Positions 10,937 through 23,726 of a stretch of DNA of 64,000 nt are shown piece after piece (positions within the stretch are counted from its first letter, which is position 1; each line of letters starts with the position of its first letter). Under the pieces are notes generated by a model. That model made no database searches. It worked only from the letters and a program-made list of their open reading frames with translations, and was not told the origin of the DNA. The stretch lies in the NCBI GenBank assembly GCA_011634665.1, contig WAEK01000010.1:2038501-2102500 (forward strand). The letters are read 5' to 3'. Origin of the DNA: Mortierella sp. BCC40632 (lineage: Eukaryota > Mortierellomycota > Mortierellomycetes > Mortierellales > Mortierellaceae). The position numbers were made by a program, and so were the translations under genes.

Positions 10937-13253
10937 ATGCCATCATTACCTACTCCTGTTCAACCATCATATCCGCCTACACCTGGATCTGGTCCAACTC
11001 CAAGTATTGGCACTGCGACCGAGAGTCATCCTGGGAAGGATGAATTGAACGAAAAGACGAACGTCCGTCTTTCCAATGACACTGTAGAAGCCCAAACAAC
11101 AGCAACGACGATAACGGAAGCCAAGGCCGAGGAGATGACGAATGAGGCAATATTAGCTACGTTTCCCGAAGGAGGGTTTGGGTGGTGTGTTGTCTTTGGA
11201 GCGTTTATGATCCAGTTCTGGTAAGTCAATATGAAAAGGGTCCTTTTTTTATATTTTTAGGTGACCTTGTACCCTTGAAAAAAGAGAAGGAGCTTCGCCC
11301 AGATCGTCCCTTTTTTTTTTTTTTTTTCCACGCTACGCTTTTCCTTTCTCTTACGCAAAGCAGAAAAAAAAAACTAACCCCCTCCCCTCTCTTTGATTCT
11401 CTCTCTTCTCTTTCTTTTCTTTTCTTCTTTTTCCCTTCTCTCTCTCTCCTGATCAAGTTGCTTTGGCTTCAACTTTTCTTGGGGAGTTTATCAGGAATAC
11501 TATGTCAAAGAAGACATCTTTCCTGGTTCAACTCTATCTCAAGTATCATGGGTGGGTGGAATCGGAGCAGCCAGTATCTTCTTGACAGGTCCATTTCAGA
11601 CCATGATGGTTCAGCGATTGGGTCTTTGGCCCGTGATTGCGCTCGGGATCATGATTAGTGGTTGTGGAGTTGTTCTGGCTAGTTTTGCAACTGAACTATG
11701 GCATGTTTATCTCACACAGGTAAGAGAAACCCAAAAAAAAAAAAAAAAACATGATATGCGCAATTGGAACCCCAGCTTTTTGGGAGAGAAAGAAAAAAAG
11801 AGAGAGAGAGGATATTACCGAGCAAGAAGGAAAAGGAGAGTGATGAGGTCTGAGTGCAGCATTGGGCCCTTTTTTCTCTCTCTCTCTCTCTTTATCATCA
11901 GAGATCGGACCTTTTGGATGCGGCCCTGAAATGGATATGAAGTAACGCTCGGTCCATCTTTTTCTCTCTTTTTTAAAAAAATCTGCAAATAGGGCCTTTT
12001 GTTCGGACTCGGGGCTGGTAAGTGGTGCTAACCCCGATCTTATCAGTAACCAAGATGTTCTTTTGGTGCATCTCTTACTCAGCAACTTACCTTCTTGATA
12101 TGCTCCTCCTCCTGCTCCTCCTGCTCCTCCCCTACTTCTTCTGGACCAATCAGGCATGTCCCTGTTCACTTCAATTGCAGTTCCTACGCAATGGTTTAAA
12201 GAAAAACGTGGACTCGCTTCTGGTATCACAGTTGCTGGATCAGGTGCTGGTGGCGCTGCCCTGGCGCCTCTGAATCGATACTTGATCAGTCGTGTCGGAT
12301 ACAAATGGGCACTTCGGACCATGGGAGTGAGTTCCATTGGCGTGGTCCTGGCCGTTATGTGGTGCATTCGACCTCGACTCTTGCTTCCTAAACGGAAAGG
12401 TCCTATTTTTGATGTCTCTTTGTTCAAGCACCAGGGATTCACAACCATGTATCTTATGGTAAGGCGCGATCTCTCTCTCTCTCTCTCTCTTTTTTTTTCT
12501 TTTTGGGGAGGAGGAAGAAGAGGGGGGGATTCGATGCATAGAGAAACTAAAATATTGACTCATATTCCCATCTCTACCAAATACCAAATGATAGGGAGTC
12601 CTAGTGACCTTTGGATACCTGACACCCGTCTTTTTGCTTCCAAAGTATATTACCGATATGGGAATGGATCCCAAAACAGGCGCCAATCTGGTGAGCATTT
12701 ATTCAGGTGTCAATGCTATCTCTCGGATCCTATTGGGTATCGCTGCCGACAAGTTTGGTCGGTACAACATCTTGATTTTGTGCACTACCTTCAGTGGAAT
12801 CGCTTGCTATGTATTTTGGTTGAATGCCAAAAGCACTACCATGGCCATTGTGTTTGCTGTCTTTTATGGCATGAACGGCGGTGGATTCGTAAGTCTGTTC
12901 CCTGTCGTGGCGGCTGAGGTGATCGGCATTGAGCGTTTAGCAGTTGCTGTAGGGTTGTTGTATTCAGGGAATTTGTTTGGTAAGTCGAAAGCCTGATGTG
13001 CTGTGGATCATATTGCGCCATTTGTTGAGCAGAAATTTGATAGGCTAACATTGCATTTGACATGGATGCTCGGTCGGGTGTACGGTTCACAGGAAACTTG
13101 CTAGGAGCTCCAATCGCCTCTGCCATTGTCACAGCGTCGGGCGGAGATTATACATGGGGAATTGTATTCGCAGGAACAACGCCCATTCTGGGCGCACTGT
13201 TGTTGCTTTCGTATCGCCTCAAAGTCCAGCCGCGTCTCTTTGCCAAAGTCTAA
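10937..13253 (+). CDS. MFS transporter, monocarboxylate-porter (MCT) type
   Basis: Predicted 12-TM plasma-membrane transporter of the monocarboxylate porter family, 473 aa. Exons 10937-11220, 11458-11719, 11993-12017 (25 nt), 12154-12458, 12595-12979 and 13093-13253, all GT-AG and in frame. The first ~80 residues are hydrophilic and Pro/Ser/Thr-rich (cytosolic). The family mark follows: PEGGFGWCVVFGAFMIQF (MCT signature D/E-G-G-W/F-G-W), then FNFSWGVYQEYY. The MFS loop LGIAADKFGR lies between TM8 and TM9, and SGITVAGSGAGG in TM5. The substrate cannot be read from sequence; carboxylates or riboflavin-type cargo are possible in fungi. No mitochondrial signal is seen. Confidence 0.92.
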
Positions 13254-13625
13254 GTCGGTACCAGATCAGTTACAAATGAATACTATTATAAAGTGGAGAG
13301 ACATGTCGCGTGAGTGTGAGTGTGAGTGAGTGTGGGGAAAGAGGGTCTTGTAGAGAATAAGAAGAATGACCTCGGTGCGGTCGTGAGACCGACGAAGGGT
13401 CTGGTGTGCGTGTGCGTGTATGTGATTGTGTGTGTGACAGAGACAGAACCAGTCTGGCAACCCATCCCCTCTCTCTCTCTCACTCTCGTGTGACTCGTAC
13501 ATCAATGCTGACCCAGTGACAAACAGATCAAGATTTTTCCGGGTCGTTGAGGTTCACCACCACCACCACCACCACCACCACATTCCTAGTTGGCAGTTGA
13601 CAGTGGATCGGGTTGACCGTTGCAG

Positions 13626-13659
<34 letters not shown>

Positions 13660-14314
13660 AAACAAACAAAAAAAAGAGATGCTCGACATAACCTGCAGCC
13701 CGAGAAACCCACTTTTGGCTAGAACACATCTCAAAGCAGCCTCGGAGCCGGAGGAGGATGACAGAGAGAAAAAGAGCAAAAGAAAAAAAAAGATACATCT
13801 TTACAACAGCAAGATGAGTTGAGTCGTCTGGTCTGGTCTAGCCTGGTAACAGAAAGTGCTGAGCTGTGGCTTCCCTTTCTTTCTTTCTCTCTTTCTGTCT
13901 CTTTCTCTTTCTCCTTCTCTCTTTCTCTCCTCTCTCTTTCTCTTTCTCTTTCTCTCTCTTGTGCCTCTTCCCTCCTCAAAAATAGTCTCGCAGTGGGGCT
14001 GTAAACCAGTGTGATTTTTTTTTTTTTTTTTTTTTTAACCTTCCCCCCAAAACCATTGTTGCCTCTGCTGACAATTGGTCATTTCCCTTTTCCCCCTTCT
14101 TCACCTTCCTCTGCCGCCCTCACACACAGCGTCCTCGCCTCGCCCAGCACACTTCCTTTCCTCTCTGCTCCACAGCTCTCATTCCATTCTGGCTGTCAAT
14201 TCTTTGTTCTCCGCAGGGTGCTGATCCTTTCCATCTGATCCGAGCATATTTATTTTTTTTTCTTTTCTTTCTTTCTCATTTTTTCTTTCAAAGTTGTACT
14301 TTCTTTGACACAAC
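13254..14314. other. Spacer rich in simple repeats, promoter of the DMT gene
   Basis: No gene recognised. It contains a GTGAGT-like repeat (13310-13330), (CAC)n (13557-13581), a 32-A run (13626-13657), a CT/TTTCTC tract (13878-13960) and a T run (14016-14037). The final 150 bases are T/C-rich and run into the DMT start. Confidence 0.5.
13626..13657 (+). repeat. 32-nt A homopolymer
   Basis: An uninterrupted A run in intergenic sequence, outside any intron. Confidence 0.9.
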
Positions 14315-16591
14315 ATGGCTCCTGCCAGTGGGCTACCTCGCTATGCCCTTGGCATTCTAGCCCTTCTCTCCGTCGTCTGCATTTGGGTCTCTTCAAGTTT
14401 CTTGATGAATGTATGTTCAAAAAGGATAAAAAAAAAAATTATATGTCACAACCTGCAACTCCATCCCCGCCCAAAATAATAATAATAATAATCATCGAGT
14501 CTGGATCGTTCATCTGTTCTGAGGGTCCATGCAATGACATCTCCGCTGCAAAAGCCTCTTGGAGAGAGTTGGGAGCGTCTTGTTCGTTCTCGTCGTTTGT
14601 ACAGAAGGCGTAGCCTACTGGTCCGCTTCGACAACGGCTCATAGGAAAAAAAAAAAAAAAAAAAGAGTCATAGGATATTAGTGAACGCACCATTCGTTTT
14701 CTCCGCATGTTCGACAAGAGGGAGAAAGTGAGCCTAGCCTAGGTGCGGTTATGGGGGGGGGGGAGCTACTCTATCCTCGACGCCATGTCTCCCATGCGAT
14801 CCTGCTTACTGCTTCATTGCCCTTGACCGACCCATATGATTCCACACTTGGGGAGGGAGACATACGCTTTGTGTTGCCCGGATGCTCACTAAGCGAACAC
14901 ATATTTCCTTTTTGCAGAAACCTATTGCGCCATTTTCGATGCTAATGATCCTATGGTTTTTCTCTCTCTCTCTCTCTTTAATTTTGGCCCTTGCTCTTGC
15001 TCTTGCCCATGCCAACAATAACTGACAGAATATTTTCGCAGGACAAAACTACAACAAACCCTTTTTTGTCACATATGTCAACACCGCAAGTTTCTCCTTT
15101 TATCTCCTGGGCCCACTCTTCAGGCATCGCCGACGGATCTTTGGTCAGGGATCAGGGAGTAGAAAACAATCTGCTGAGCACAAGAATGTGGCAACACCGA
15201 CACCAGGGTAAGTGCTACTGCTAGTCCTCCACCTCTTCTCTCTCTCTCTCTCTCTCTCTCTTAAAAAGAGAGTCAAGGGTCCTCATGGTTTTCCCCCTTG
15301 TGTACGTGTCTGGGCCATCTCAGTTGACCCTTACTTTTGGCTTTTCTCTTTTCTCTCTCTCTCTCCCCACACTTTTAGTCTCTATGGGAGCACTGGACAG
15401 AACACCATCGTAGCTGGATATAGTCATGGCCATGACCAAAACGATCGCTCGCCCACCCTTTCCCCAATAGACGACACAGACAGCGTCACCCTGGAGCACG
15501 GGTCAACACAGACAATAGATCTCCCATGCCATGAGGATCTCCCTCTGACGTATCGCGAAATCGCTGATCTAAGCTTTACCTTTTGCATCCTCTGGTTTGC
15601 AGCCAACTGGGCCACGAACGCATCCTTGGCCTACACCACAGTAGCCAGCTCCACCATTCTGGCATCAATGTCTGGATTCTTTACCCTGGCCATTGGAGCG
15701 TTTTTGAAGACAGAGTCGTTCAGCTTTTGGAAATTGATCGCAGTCTGCATGAGTGTCATTGGTGTTGCCCTGGTCAGCGAGTCGGATCGTAGCGAAGGAA
15801 CCAGTCCTGCAGATGACTCGAACCCAGGAACAGCAGCAGGAGGAGGAGGGGTTGAACCGTCAGCGCCCCTTTTTGGCGACTTTTTGGCACTCATGTCGGC
15901 CCTCTTTTACGGTTGTTATACCGTCTTGTTGAAGCATCGGATCCAAAACGAGAGCAGGGTCAATATGTCGTTGTTCTTTGGATTTGTTGGTTTGTTCAAC
16001 ATTGTCCTTCTGTGGCCCATGTTTGGGGTGTTACATTGGACAGGCATCGAGCCCTTTGAGCTTCCTTCAGAACCCATGGTCGTCTGGATGATTGTCATCA
16101 ATGCAATCATTGGCACTTTTGTGTAGGTCAAAACTGCATTCTTTGTTTTTATTTTTATTTTTCGTGTTGCCTGAGAGTCTAGAGGGGACAATCAAGTGAA
16201 TCTAATGCACACTTCTCCTTTTTCTTTTTCTTTTTGTTCTTTTTGCCTTGGATAATCTAGATCGGACTATCTTTGGCTGCTTAGCATGCTCATGACATCG
16301 CCTTTGGTCGTGACGCTAGGCTTGTCATTGACGATTCCATTGGCTTTGTTGGGTGATGTGGTTGGATATGGACGAGTCCTTGGAGTAGGGTACTGGACAG
16401 GAGCAGCACTTGTGCTCTGTGGGTTCTTTGGTGTCAACGGAGTCGCATTGAGTGAAAAGAACGAGCAAGAACGAGAGGAAGAGGTGGCGATCCGATCTGC
16501 GGCCTCGTGTACTACGGCGGCTGTGGCAGCCTCAGCATTGGTTGCGGAGGAACGACATGAGCGTGCGGAACGGGAGCCTCTTCTTCATTGA
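14315..16591 (+). CDS. DMT-superfamily transporter, SLC35F5-like (EamA)
   Basis: Predicted 10-TM solute or nucleotide-sugar-like carrier of the drug/metabolite transporter superfamily, 449 aa; endomembrane or vacuolar location is inferred from the family. Exons 14315-14410, 15029-15207, 15379-16122 and 16261-16591. The family marks line up only with the acceptor at 15028: SSSFLMN joins to NIFAGQNYNKPFFVTYVNT, the SLC35F5 N-terminal signature. Then come DLSFTFCILWFAANWATNAS, a Gly/Ser-rich loop near residues 240-265, and SDYLWLLSMLMTSPLVVTLG across the last junction. Intron 1 is about 620 nt, long for this window, with AAT triplet repeats inside. The C-terminal tail is Glu/Arg/Ala-rich. Confidence 0.9.
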
Positions 16592-18123
16592 TCAATGAGA
16601 TTTGATTGGCATCGATAGATTTCACTGTCTTTTTTATTATTTTATTCTTTTTCTTTTTTTATCCTCTATGGCCATGTCGCATGGCAATGTACTATAGCCC
16701 TAGCAACCCTTTTTATTATTGTTACTATTGTTATTATTATTTTATTCTCCACTCCCCCTATCCTGATCACCCAATACAAAATGCAAGACAATTACCGGTT
16801 AATGCTTGAATCTTTTGACAACTTTGTATCACCCCCCTCCCCTAGACGGTGCCTATGGCTTGGGACGCCTCAAGTGCTAACGATTCGCTTTTGTTTCTTG
16901 AAGATCATTGAATATTGGCCGCGGCTCATGATGCGTCCTCAGTGAGGCAACCCTTGTCTTGGGTATCAAACTTGCTGACTTTTAGCTAGTAGACTAATTG
17001 GCCAACTGGTCCGTTTTTCATTGTCTCGTGGTGTTAACAGCACGTAAACACCTCCACACCTCTAGTTCTCTCCACACTTAGATCTGCTACCATTATCACC
17101 TGCTCGCTGTCCATCGTTTTTGCAGGTTATGAAACCAAACTCAGCCTCTTGAGTATCTCGGAAAGATTGTACCCACATTTATGGAGGCTGGTCTCTTCCT
17201 TAGCACTCTGAATACCAGGAGAATACACAAATAGCAATAGGATCAAGATCGCAGACCGGAGCTTGTCTCGGAGGGTTGGCCTCTATTCTTATCACAATGC
17301 CAAGAACCGTAACCTGAGGATCACGAGGACATTTGCTCATGACTAGAATCCAGAAGAGAAGTGGAGGAGGAAGGGATAAATACTCCCTCAGTATAGTGCC
17401 ATGGCTTCTTTGTCGCATGAGGTGGCTCCACATCTTGATAGAATGTCAATGACTACTCCACCACTATTTGACTTTTTTTTTTTTTTTTTTTTTTTTTTTA
17501 TCGATTAAGCAACCAATTTTGATAGCATAGTAAAAAGTTCTTGATACTGGGGTATGACGGCGCCTGCACTGGTGCCGGGACCTGGAAGGGGGAGGGGGAG
17601 AAGGACCCGGCACATGTGAAACTTGACATTGTGAAGAGCACCTGAAAATGTGCGGATCAAATCTGTCTGTCATGCAATGGACTCTTTATACGATCGAGAG
17701 GCAAGGATCTCAAGCTGACCATTCTCTGAAATCTGGGATATGTTCAGTTGACGGCAATACTGCCCTCTCGTTCTGAATTAGGTTGATCTTTGGCTCTAGG
17801 CATCTCTCACATTGTCGTGAATACTTTCCAGGGTTTCTCAGAGCGATCGTTAATTGAGGATTGCAACCTGCAGAAAGTGAACAAGATCAAGAATTACCCT
17901 TCCTCCTCCCTTTTCTATTTCATTCTCCTTCCTCTTCTTCGGACTTGCTTAATTTTCAGTCGCATGGTACTACCATCCCAGAGTACATTTTGAGGAGCCA
18001 GTAGAGCTCTAGGAACATGCAGCGATAATAGTTTGTCCTTGTTCCTGTCTTTGTGATGGAGTGGTTGTCAACACTCTATCGAGTTATGTGGGGGGTATTT
18101 CATGTGACAAAGATTGATTGCCT

Positions 18124-18174
<51 letters not shown>

Positions 18175-19087
18175 GGAGAGATCATTTGCCTCCCCCTCCT
18201 CCTTTCGGACTCTAGAAATAGGTGTAATTCCTCGTTATCCTCCAGGTTGCAGCTCTTGGCATTGTGGTAAAGAGTCAAAGTCGATCTTTAGAGTCAAGTC
18301 TTTGATCCCAGTATTCTTTACGATGTTTTTTTTTTGTTGTTGTTGCTGTTGGAATCCCCATTAAATAAAAGGAAAAAACGCTCTCCCATTTACCTTACGC
18401 GTTTCTCCAAAACGGGACATGGCTCCCAATTGAGTCAGATACTTTAAAAAAAGCTACTTTTCTTTGGCGAAGATTCGAAATCGCCAACACTTTACAGCGA
18501 GTTCGATGGACAAGATGCTTGCTCAAGATCGATGACGGAGCTCTCTCTCTCTCTCTCCTTTCCCGGGTGTGACCCACTGTGGTATTGCTGTCGACTCGGG
18601 GTTGGGTGTGTCTTGCTTTTTTACTAGTACATGACTTCTGCCAGGGGGGCATTTGGAATCCACCAGGCCAGCCAGGGGGACGCGCACGCCCCTCAACAAG
18701 CAAACAGCTTGCCTGCATTCGCCCTGTGTGCTTGATCGGATGATCTGCATCACTAGAAGGGGGTTCGAGGGTGTTGGACAGAGACACAGACAGAGACACA
18801 GAGACAGACAAGTGATTAAAAAAGAAAGTCATATCACTGGGACAAGAGAGGAACCACCATTGAACTCTCTTTTTTTTTTTTTTTTCTTTGTTCATCTCAA
18901 CGTCTCTCGCATCTTTCATCACTTCCTTTCTACCTTTTCTCTTCCTCTTCCACCTCTCTCTCTCTCTCTCCCTGTTCTTGGCTGTCCAGTCTACTCGCGA
19001 CTCTTCTCTTTTCTCCTCCCCCTCTCACCACACCCTCTTTCACTCTTCCTCTCACACAAGGCGATTCATCCTGCACCCGTCAACCGA
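16592..19087. other. Long intergenic stretch without recognisable genes
   Basis: About 2.5 kb in which I find no gene on either strand. Short open frames occur but show no domain, no splice-linked extension and no codon pattern like the flanking genes. The stretch holds a (TTA/TTG)n-like run near 16710-16740, a 27-nt T run at 17473-17499 and a (GA)n tract at 18125-18175. Pyrimidine-rich sequence at 18870-19080 is probably the promoter/5' UTR of the C2-lipase gene. No tRNA fold was found. Confidence 0.5.
18125..18175 (+). repeat. (GA)n microsatellite
   Basis: About 22 GA units, then imperfect GAGGGAGA units, in intergenic sequence. Confidence 0.9.
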
Positions 19088-21299
19088 ATGCCAAGCGGGC
19101 TTTTTTCCTCGTCCGCTCAGACCAATGCAGCGGCAGGAAGAAGCAGAGACGTCCATGGAAGTTCCACTGCGGCTCTGCCGAACCTCATCATGCAACAGCC
19201 ACTTCGACGATCGAGCATGACCACAACCTCTGCTGCAACCATGACAGCTATGGCTCGACCCGATGCCCAGGGGTCCATCATGGCCACAACATTTGACGAA
19301 CCAGAAATCTCGACATCAGCTCATTTGTGCAAGAGTAACAGTGTTGGCAGTAGTCAATGGAATGGGTCGACCATCACTCGAAATGCATCCTATACCTCTG
19401 GACACTCCACTGTTTCCAACACCACAACCGCAACCTCCGTCTCGGCCAACAGTGCTGCCACGACCTTGCTCACCAGGGTCTCTGAGGAGATCAAGCAGAG
19501 GCCTTGGAGACCCCTGCCAGACAAGCGATTGCAGGTAACCGACTCGAACCTCACTTTTTCTCTCTTTCACTCTCACGTTCTCGCCTCCCCATACCCCATC
19601 CACTCTGGCTGAGCCCATGGGGCGCGAGTGAGCCGAAGCGAAAATATGAAAGCATGAGAAAGCGAAGGGAACCCCTTTGACTGAACCGACCTCTTTTTTT
19701 TTTTCCTACTGCTGCTGTTTGTTCCATCTCCTTTCTCTAGATCAACGTGAAGCGGATTGATCTGAACGAGGTCCTCCAGAGGCCATACGTCATTTTGACC
19801 CTTGGAGGTAGGCGTTTTTTTTTTATCTTTCTTTTCCTTCTTTCTTCTCTTCTCTTCTCTTCTCTTTGCCCCTTGGACCTTCCACCCTCTTTCCTTCCCT
19901 AGGCTAGCATTAGGGCAGTTTACTGAACAAGGGGGGGGAAAGAAAGAGAGAAAGAAAGAAAGAAGAAGAAGAAAAAAAAGGGCTGACGCGCGGAAAAGTG
20001 GTCGCACGACATTTTGTTTGTAACAATCTCCTTCGCCCTTCGCCCTCTTCCCCCCATCTACCCCTAATAGATCAGACCTTTTATACCTCGACCTCGGAAC
20101 GGGAACATGGAGAGTGGAACGAAGCATTCGAGTTTCGTGTCACTTATCATGCACAGCTTTTCGATAGCCTTCAGGTACAAAGACAAAAAGGACTACTTGC
20201 CCTGCACTTTTGCTCAAACAAGATGTTTTTTTTATTATTATTATTATTTCTTGGCATTCAAAAGGGAAGAGAGAAAGAAAGAGAGAAGAGATCTCCTAAT
20301 GATTCCGACTCTTTTCACACGCACTCTCTCTCTCGTTCAGTTGGATCTCTACGACAGAAATATTCTGCTTCGGGATAGACATGTAGGCCGTGCAGAGATC
20401 AAGCTTTCGCACCTTCAAGGTCTTCCCGAATCATTCACAAGGTAGGGAGAAGAAAGAAAAAAAAAAGCATCTACGCCTCAGCTGGTCAAGGAAGGGAGGG
20501 AGATCTCACTTTCCCAAAAAAAGACGATCATGCATGCATGTGAGAACCTTGGCTCGAGTCGGCTGGACGAAATGAACTGACCCTCTCTCCCTCTTTTGGC
20601 TATCTCCCCCTCCCCCCCCTTTTATGCACCAAATCTACCTTCTGGGGAAAAAGCTTTTACGAAATCTGGGATCGAACCAAATCTGTCAGCACCATGTCCA
20701 ACCTTGCCGGTAAAAAAATGCTTTCATCCAACATTGGCGCCATCCAACTTCGGATCCATTATCGATACCAACAACCTCCTCAACCCGAGACCACTGGTCT
20801 TTCAAGATCATCATCGATCGTACCGGTGACTCGGATCTCGAATGAAATGGAAGACGACTCTAATTTCTTGGCTCAACTTTCAGAGGCCATGTTGGACAAT
20901 GATTCGGATCAACGGTTCCAGAAATATGAAGAATCCGAAGAGAATGGTGAATCCAAGGAAGGCTGTCAGGCAAAGCAAAGGCATATGAAGTTTGCGACAG
21001 GATTGGATGATGATGATGAGGATGAGGATGACACGACTAAAGTACAATACCCGATCTTGGACATGGTTGGACCATGGACCATTGCACCCGAGACACTAAA
21101 AGTCGTCAAGGCTGTCATTCGTCTTGCTGCTGCTTTTGTAAGTAACAAAAAGAGGGGAAAAGGGTTGGGAAGCTGATTACCTACTTTATGCAATTTCATC
21201 CCCTCCTCCCCCTGAATTCAATCAATTGGTTCGATGCTTGCCGGATCAAAGAATGTTACTGACTTTTTTTTTTTTTTTTTTTTTTGGAATCTTACCAAT

Positions 21300-21336
<37 letters not shown>

Positions 21337-23055
21337 GGTCAAGGATTCGAATTGTCGCATAGTCAGATTTTGGTGGCAGTGATTGTATTGGAGCGATTTT
21401 ATAGAAACATCACGAGCGAACGAATGGATACAGGATTAGCAACTTTGGAACAAGTCGAACATGCCGGTTACTTTTGGAGGTTCTCAATGGCCTGCTATGT
21501 ACGTGGAACCGTACTCACACAGAGTAACCCTACGATCAATGATTTGCATTCTCAACAGCTACGACAACAACAACAAACGATGATCCTTCCTTGTGCATGT
21601 GTAACGATAGTTTACTGAAATATGTATTTGTTTTCTTTTTCATTTGTTTTTAACCGGAAAAAAAAAAAAAAAAAAAGGGATGGGCAGGAATCAACTTTGT
21701 GGGCAAAGGAAATGGAATCATCAAGGATTTTATCCGCTGGAGATCGGATCATGAATGTGCGATTGATTTCCTCCGTATTCCAAAGGAAGATCTATTGGCC
21801 TACGAGTTCCATGCCTCAAAAGTCTTCCACCCAAGTTATTATGTTGCCCTGGATCGAGCTACCAATTCAATCGTTTTGGCTATTCGAGGAACAATGGTAA
21901 GCAAGGAGATAGTCCTCGAATGATTTTTTTTTCTTTCTTTGATCCAAGCTCTTGACGTCATTTTTTTTTTTTTTTTTTTTTTACTTTCTTTCTGCAGAGC
22001 GCTTTCGATACGATGACAGATCTTGTCTGCGAGTACCAGCAATGGAAGGGGGGTCTTGTTCATGGAGGCATGAAAAACTCTGCTCTCTGGTTTATGAACC
22101 ATCTTGTCCCTCAATTGATGGCCTACATTTCAAAACACGAAGTCTCGGCACTCAACATTGTCGGACACAGTCTAGGAGCAGGAACGGCCTCCGTCTTGAC
22201 CATGATGCTCTTGGATCATCAATATGAATTTCAATCCATGATGAAGAACAGTAGTTTCAGGATCCAATGTCATGCATTTGCACCGGCTTGCTGTGTCTCC
22301 AAAGAATTGGCGGATCAATATCGGGATCATATTCGATGTTATGTGTATGAGGATGATATTGTGAGCCGGTTGAGCTATGGAAGTAAGTGGATTTGTCGAA
22401 GGGATTTCTTTTTTTCTCTCTACCTTTCTCTTTTTTTTATTGGTTTGGATAAATCGCTTTGTTCATACCACTGACCTGAGGGGATGATTCGATTTTTTTT
22501 CCCTTCAAGGCATGATGGATGTCAAGACAATGATGTTAGGAGCAGTTGAGGCGGCAGCCCACATGGGTGTTGCCAAGGTACTCTTGAGAAGCACAGACAA
22601 GGACTGGGAGCCAACTCTGGAGGCTGTTGCCGAGGTCCGACATCAAATCAAGACAGCACCTGTCCAACATCCCAAGGTATCGTCTCTCTCTCTCTCTCTC
22701 TCTCTTTTTTTTCTCTTCCCCTAGCTCGTCTTCTCTTTCTCTTTCTAATCACTCAAACCTCTCTTCTTCCTGACTCTAGCTGTTTATTGCAGGATCAGTA
22801 TTCCAGCTTTGGCGACATCCGGATGAGGCAGATTGTGTAGAGATGAAACCAGCATCGAACCGACTTTGTGAGGAAGTCTTGATCAAACCAGCAGCTCTAT
22901 CACAGCATCTTTTGGGTATTCTCGACAATGCCTTCCCCAAAGCACGAGAGTCAAGTATGATGGTTCCATCGAATGCATCTCGCCCCGTATCACCAACTGT
23001 ATTAGCCATGGAGAAGACTATTCATCTTACACGGACAAAGTCGACCTCGTCCTGA
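19088..23055 (+). CDS. C2-domain class-3 lipase (diacylglycerol-lipase-like)
   Basis: Predicted membrane-associated serine lipase, 803 aa. Exons: 19088-19534, 19741-19807, 20071-20174, 20341-20441, 20654-21137, 21337-21498, 21678-21896, 21998-22382, 22510-22676, 22780-23055; lengths sum to a full frame. The first ~145 residues are Ser/Thr/Ala-rich and disordered. A C2-type beta-sandwich follows (about 146-280: KRLQINVKRIDLNEVL, GEWNEAFEFRV, LDLYDRN). After an acidic linker (DDDDEDEDD) comes the lipase_3 domain with the lid strand IVLAIRGTM, the nucleophile GHSLGAG (Ser about 585) and an EDDIVSRLS segment. Two acceptors (20653 and 21677) are purine-rich, one at the end of an A run. The substrate is inferred to be glycerolipid. 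Confidence 0.9.
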
Positions 23056-23172
23056 GAGTAGAACGAGAGAATCCAAGAGACTTTTCTCTCTTTTCTCTCT
23101 CTCGCACTCTTTTTTTTTTCTTTTTTCTTTTTCTTTTGTAAAATTAAACAACGATCATGCCCCCATAATTCC

Positions 23173-23178
23173 AATAAA
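23173..23178 (+). terminator. Poly(A) signal AATAAA after the C2-lipase
   Basis: A canonical hexamer lies 118 bp past the lipase stop, before the convergent aminopeptidase gene. Confidence 0.6.
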
Positions 23179-23726
23179 GGTATCAAAAGCGACTTTGGCA
23201 CTAATGCTACCTCGGTGATAGCTCGTGCTTCAATAATCTTGTCTATAAATGTTATGTTTCCTTCCTCTCCTTGACCATTACTTGATTATACAAAGAGTAG
23301 CGAGACGAGATAGAAACAAGAATCAATCGAAACATAGCTCGAGCTAGAATAGATAGGTCAAATGAACAATCTTGATCTTTTTTTTTTTTTTTTTCTTTCC
23401 AGATCAGCATAACAGCATATCCATTCTGCATGAGTAATTTTCGATAGATTGAAAGTTTGACAAGACAGTGCCTTTGCCTACACAGAAAAACCCAAACCAG
23501 ACTTTTATGAGAGGGAGAAAAGAAAGAAAGGGAAAAAAAAAATGGTTTCTTTACTGGGGATTCTTCATCTGCAGAGTCCTTCCATATGTTACATTGGTGA
23601 ATCAGATGATGTACAAATTCTGTTCTGTGGGAAAGAATGAAAGAAAGAAAGAAAAAATATAGGATTGTTTTCTCCCTTTTGGGCCTCAAAAAGAGTGATC
23701 CTCTCTACCTTTCCCTCCCCTCTACT

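Noticed and set aside
17200..17440. Minus-strand frame of 77 codons in the 16.6-19.1 kb gap
   Set aside because: No homologous motif, no splice-linked neighbours, codon pattern unlike nearby genes.
18750..18775. GGTTCGAGG, a tRNA T-loop-like word
   Set aside because: No pairing T stem and no acceptor, D or anticodon arms at the required distances on either strand.
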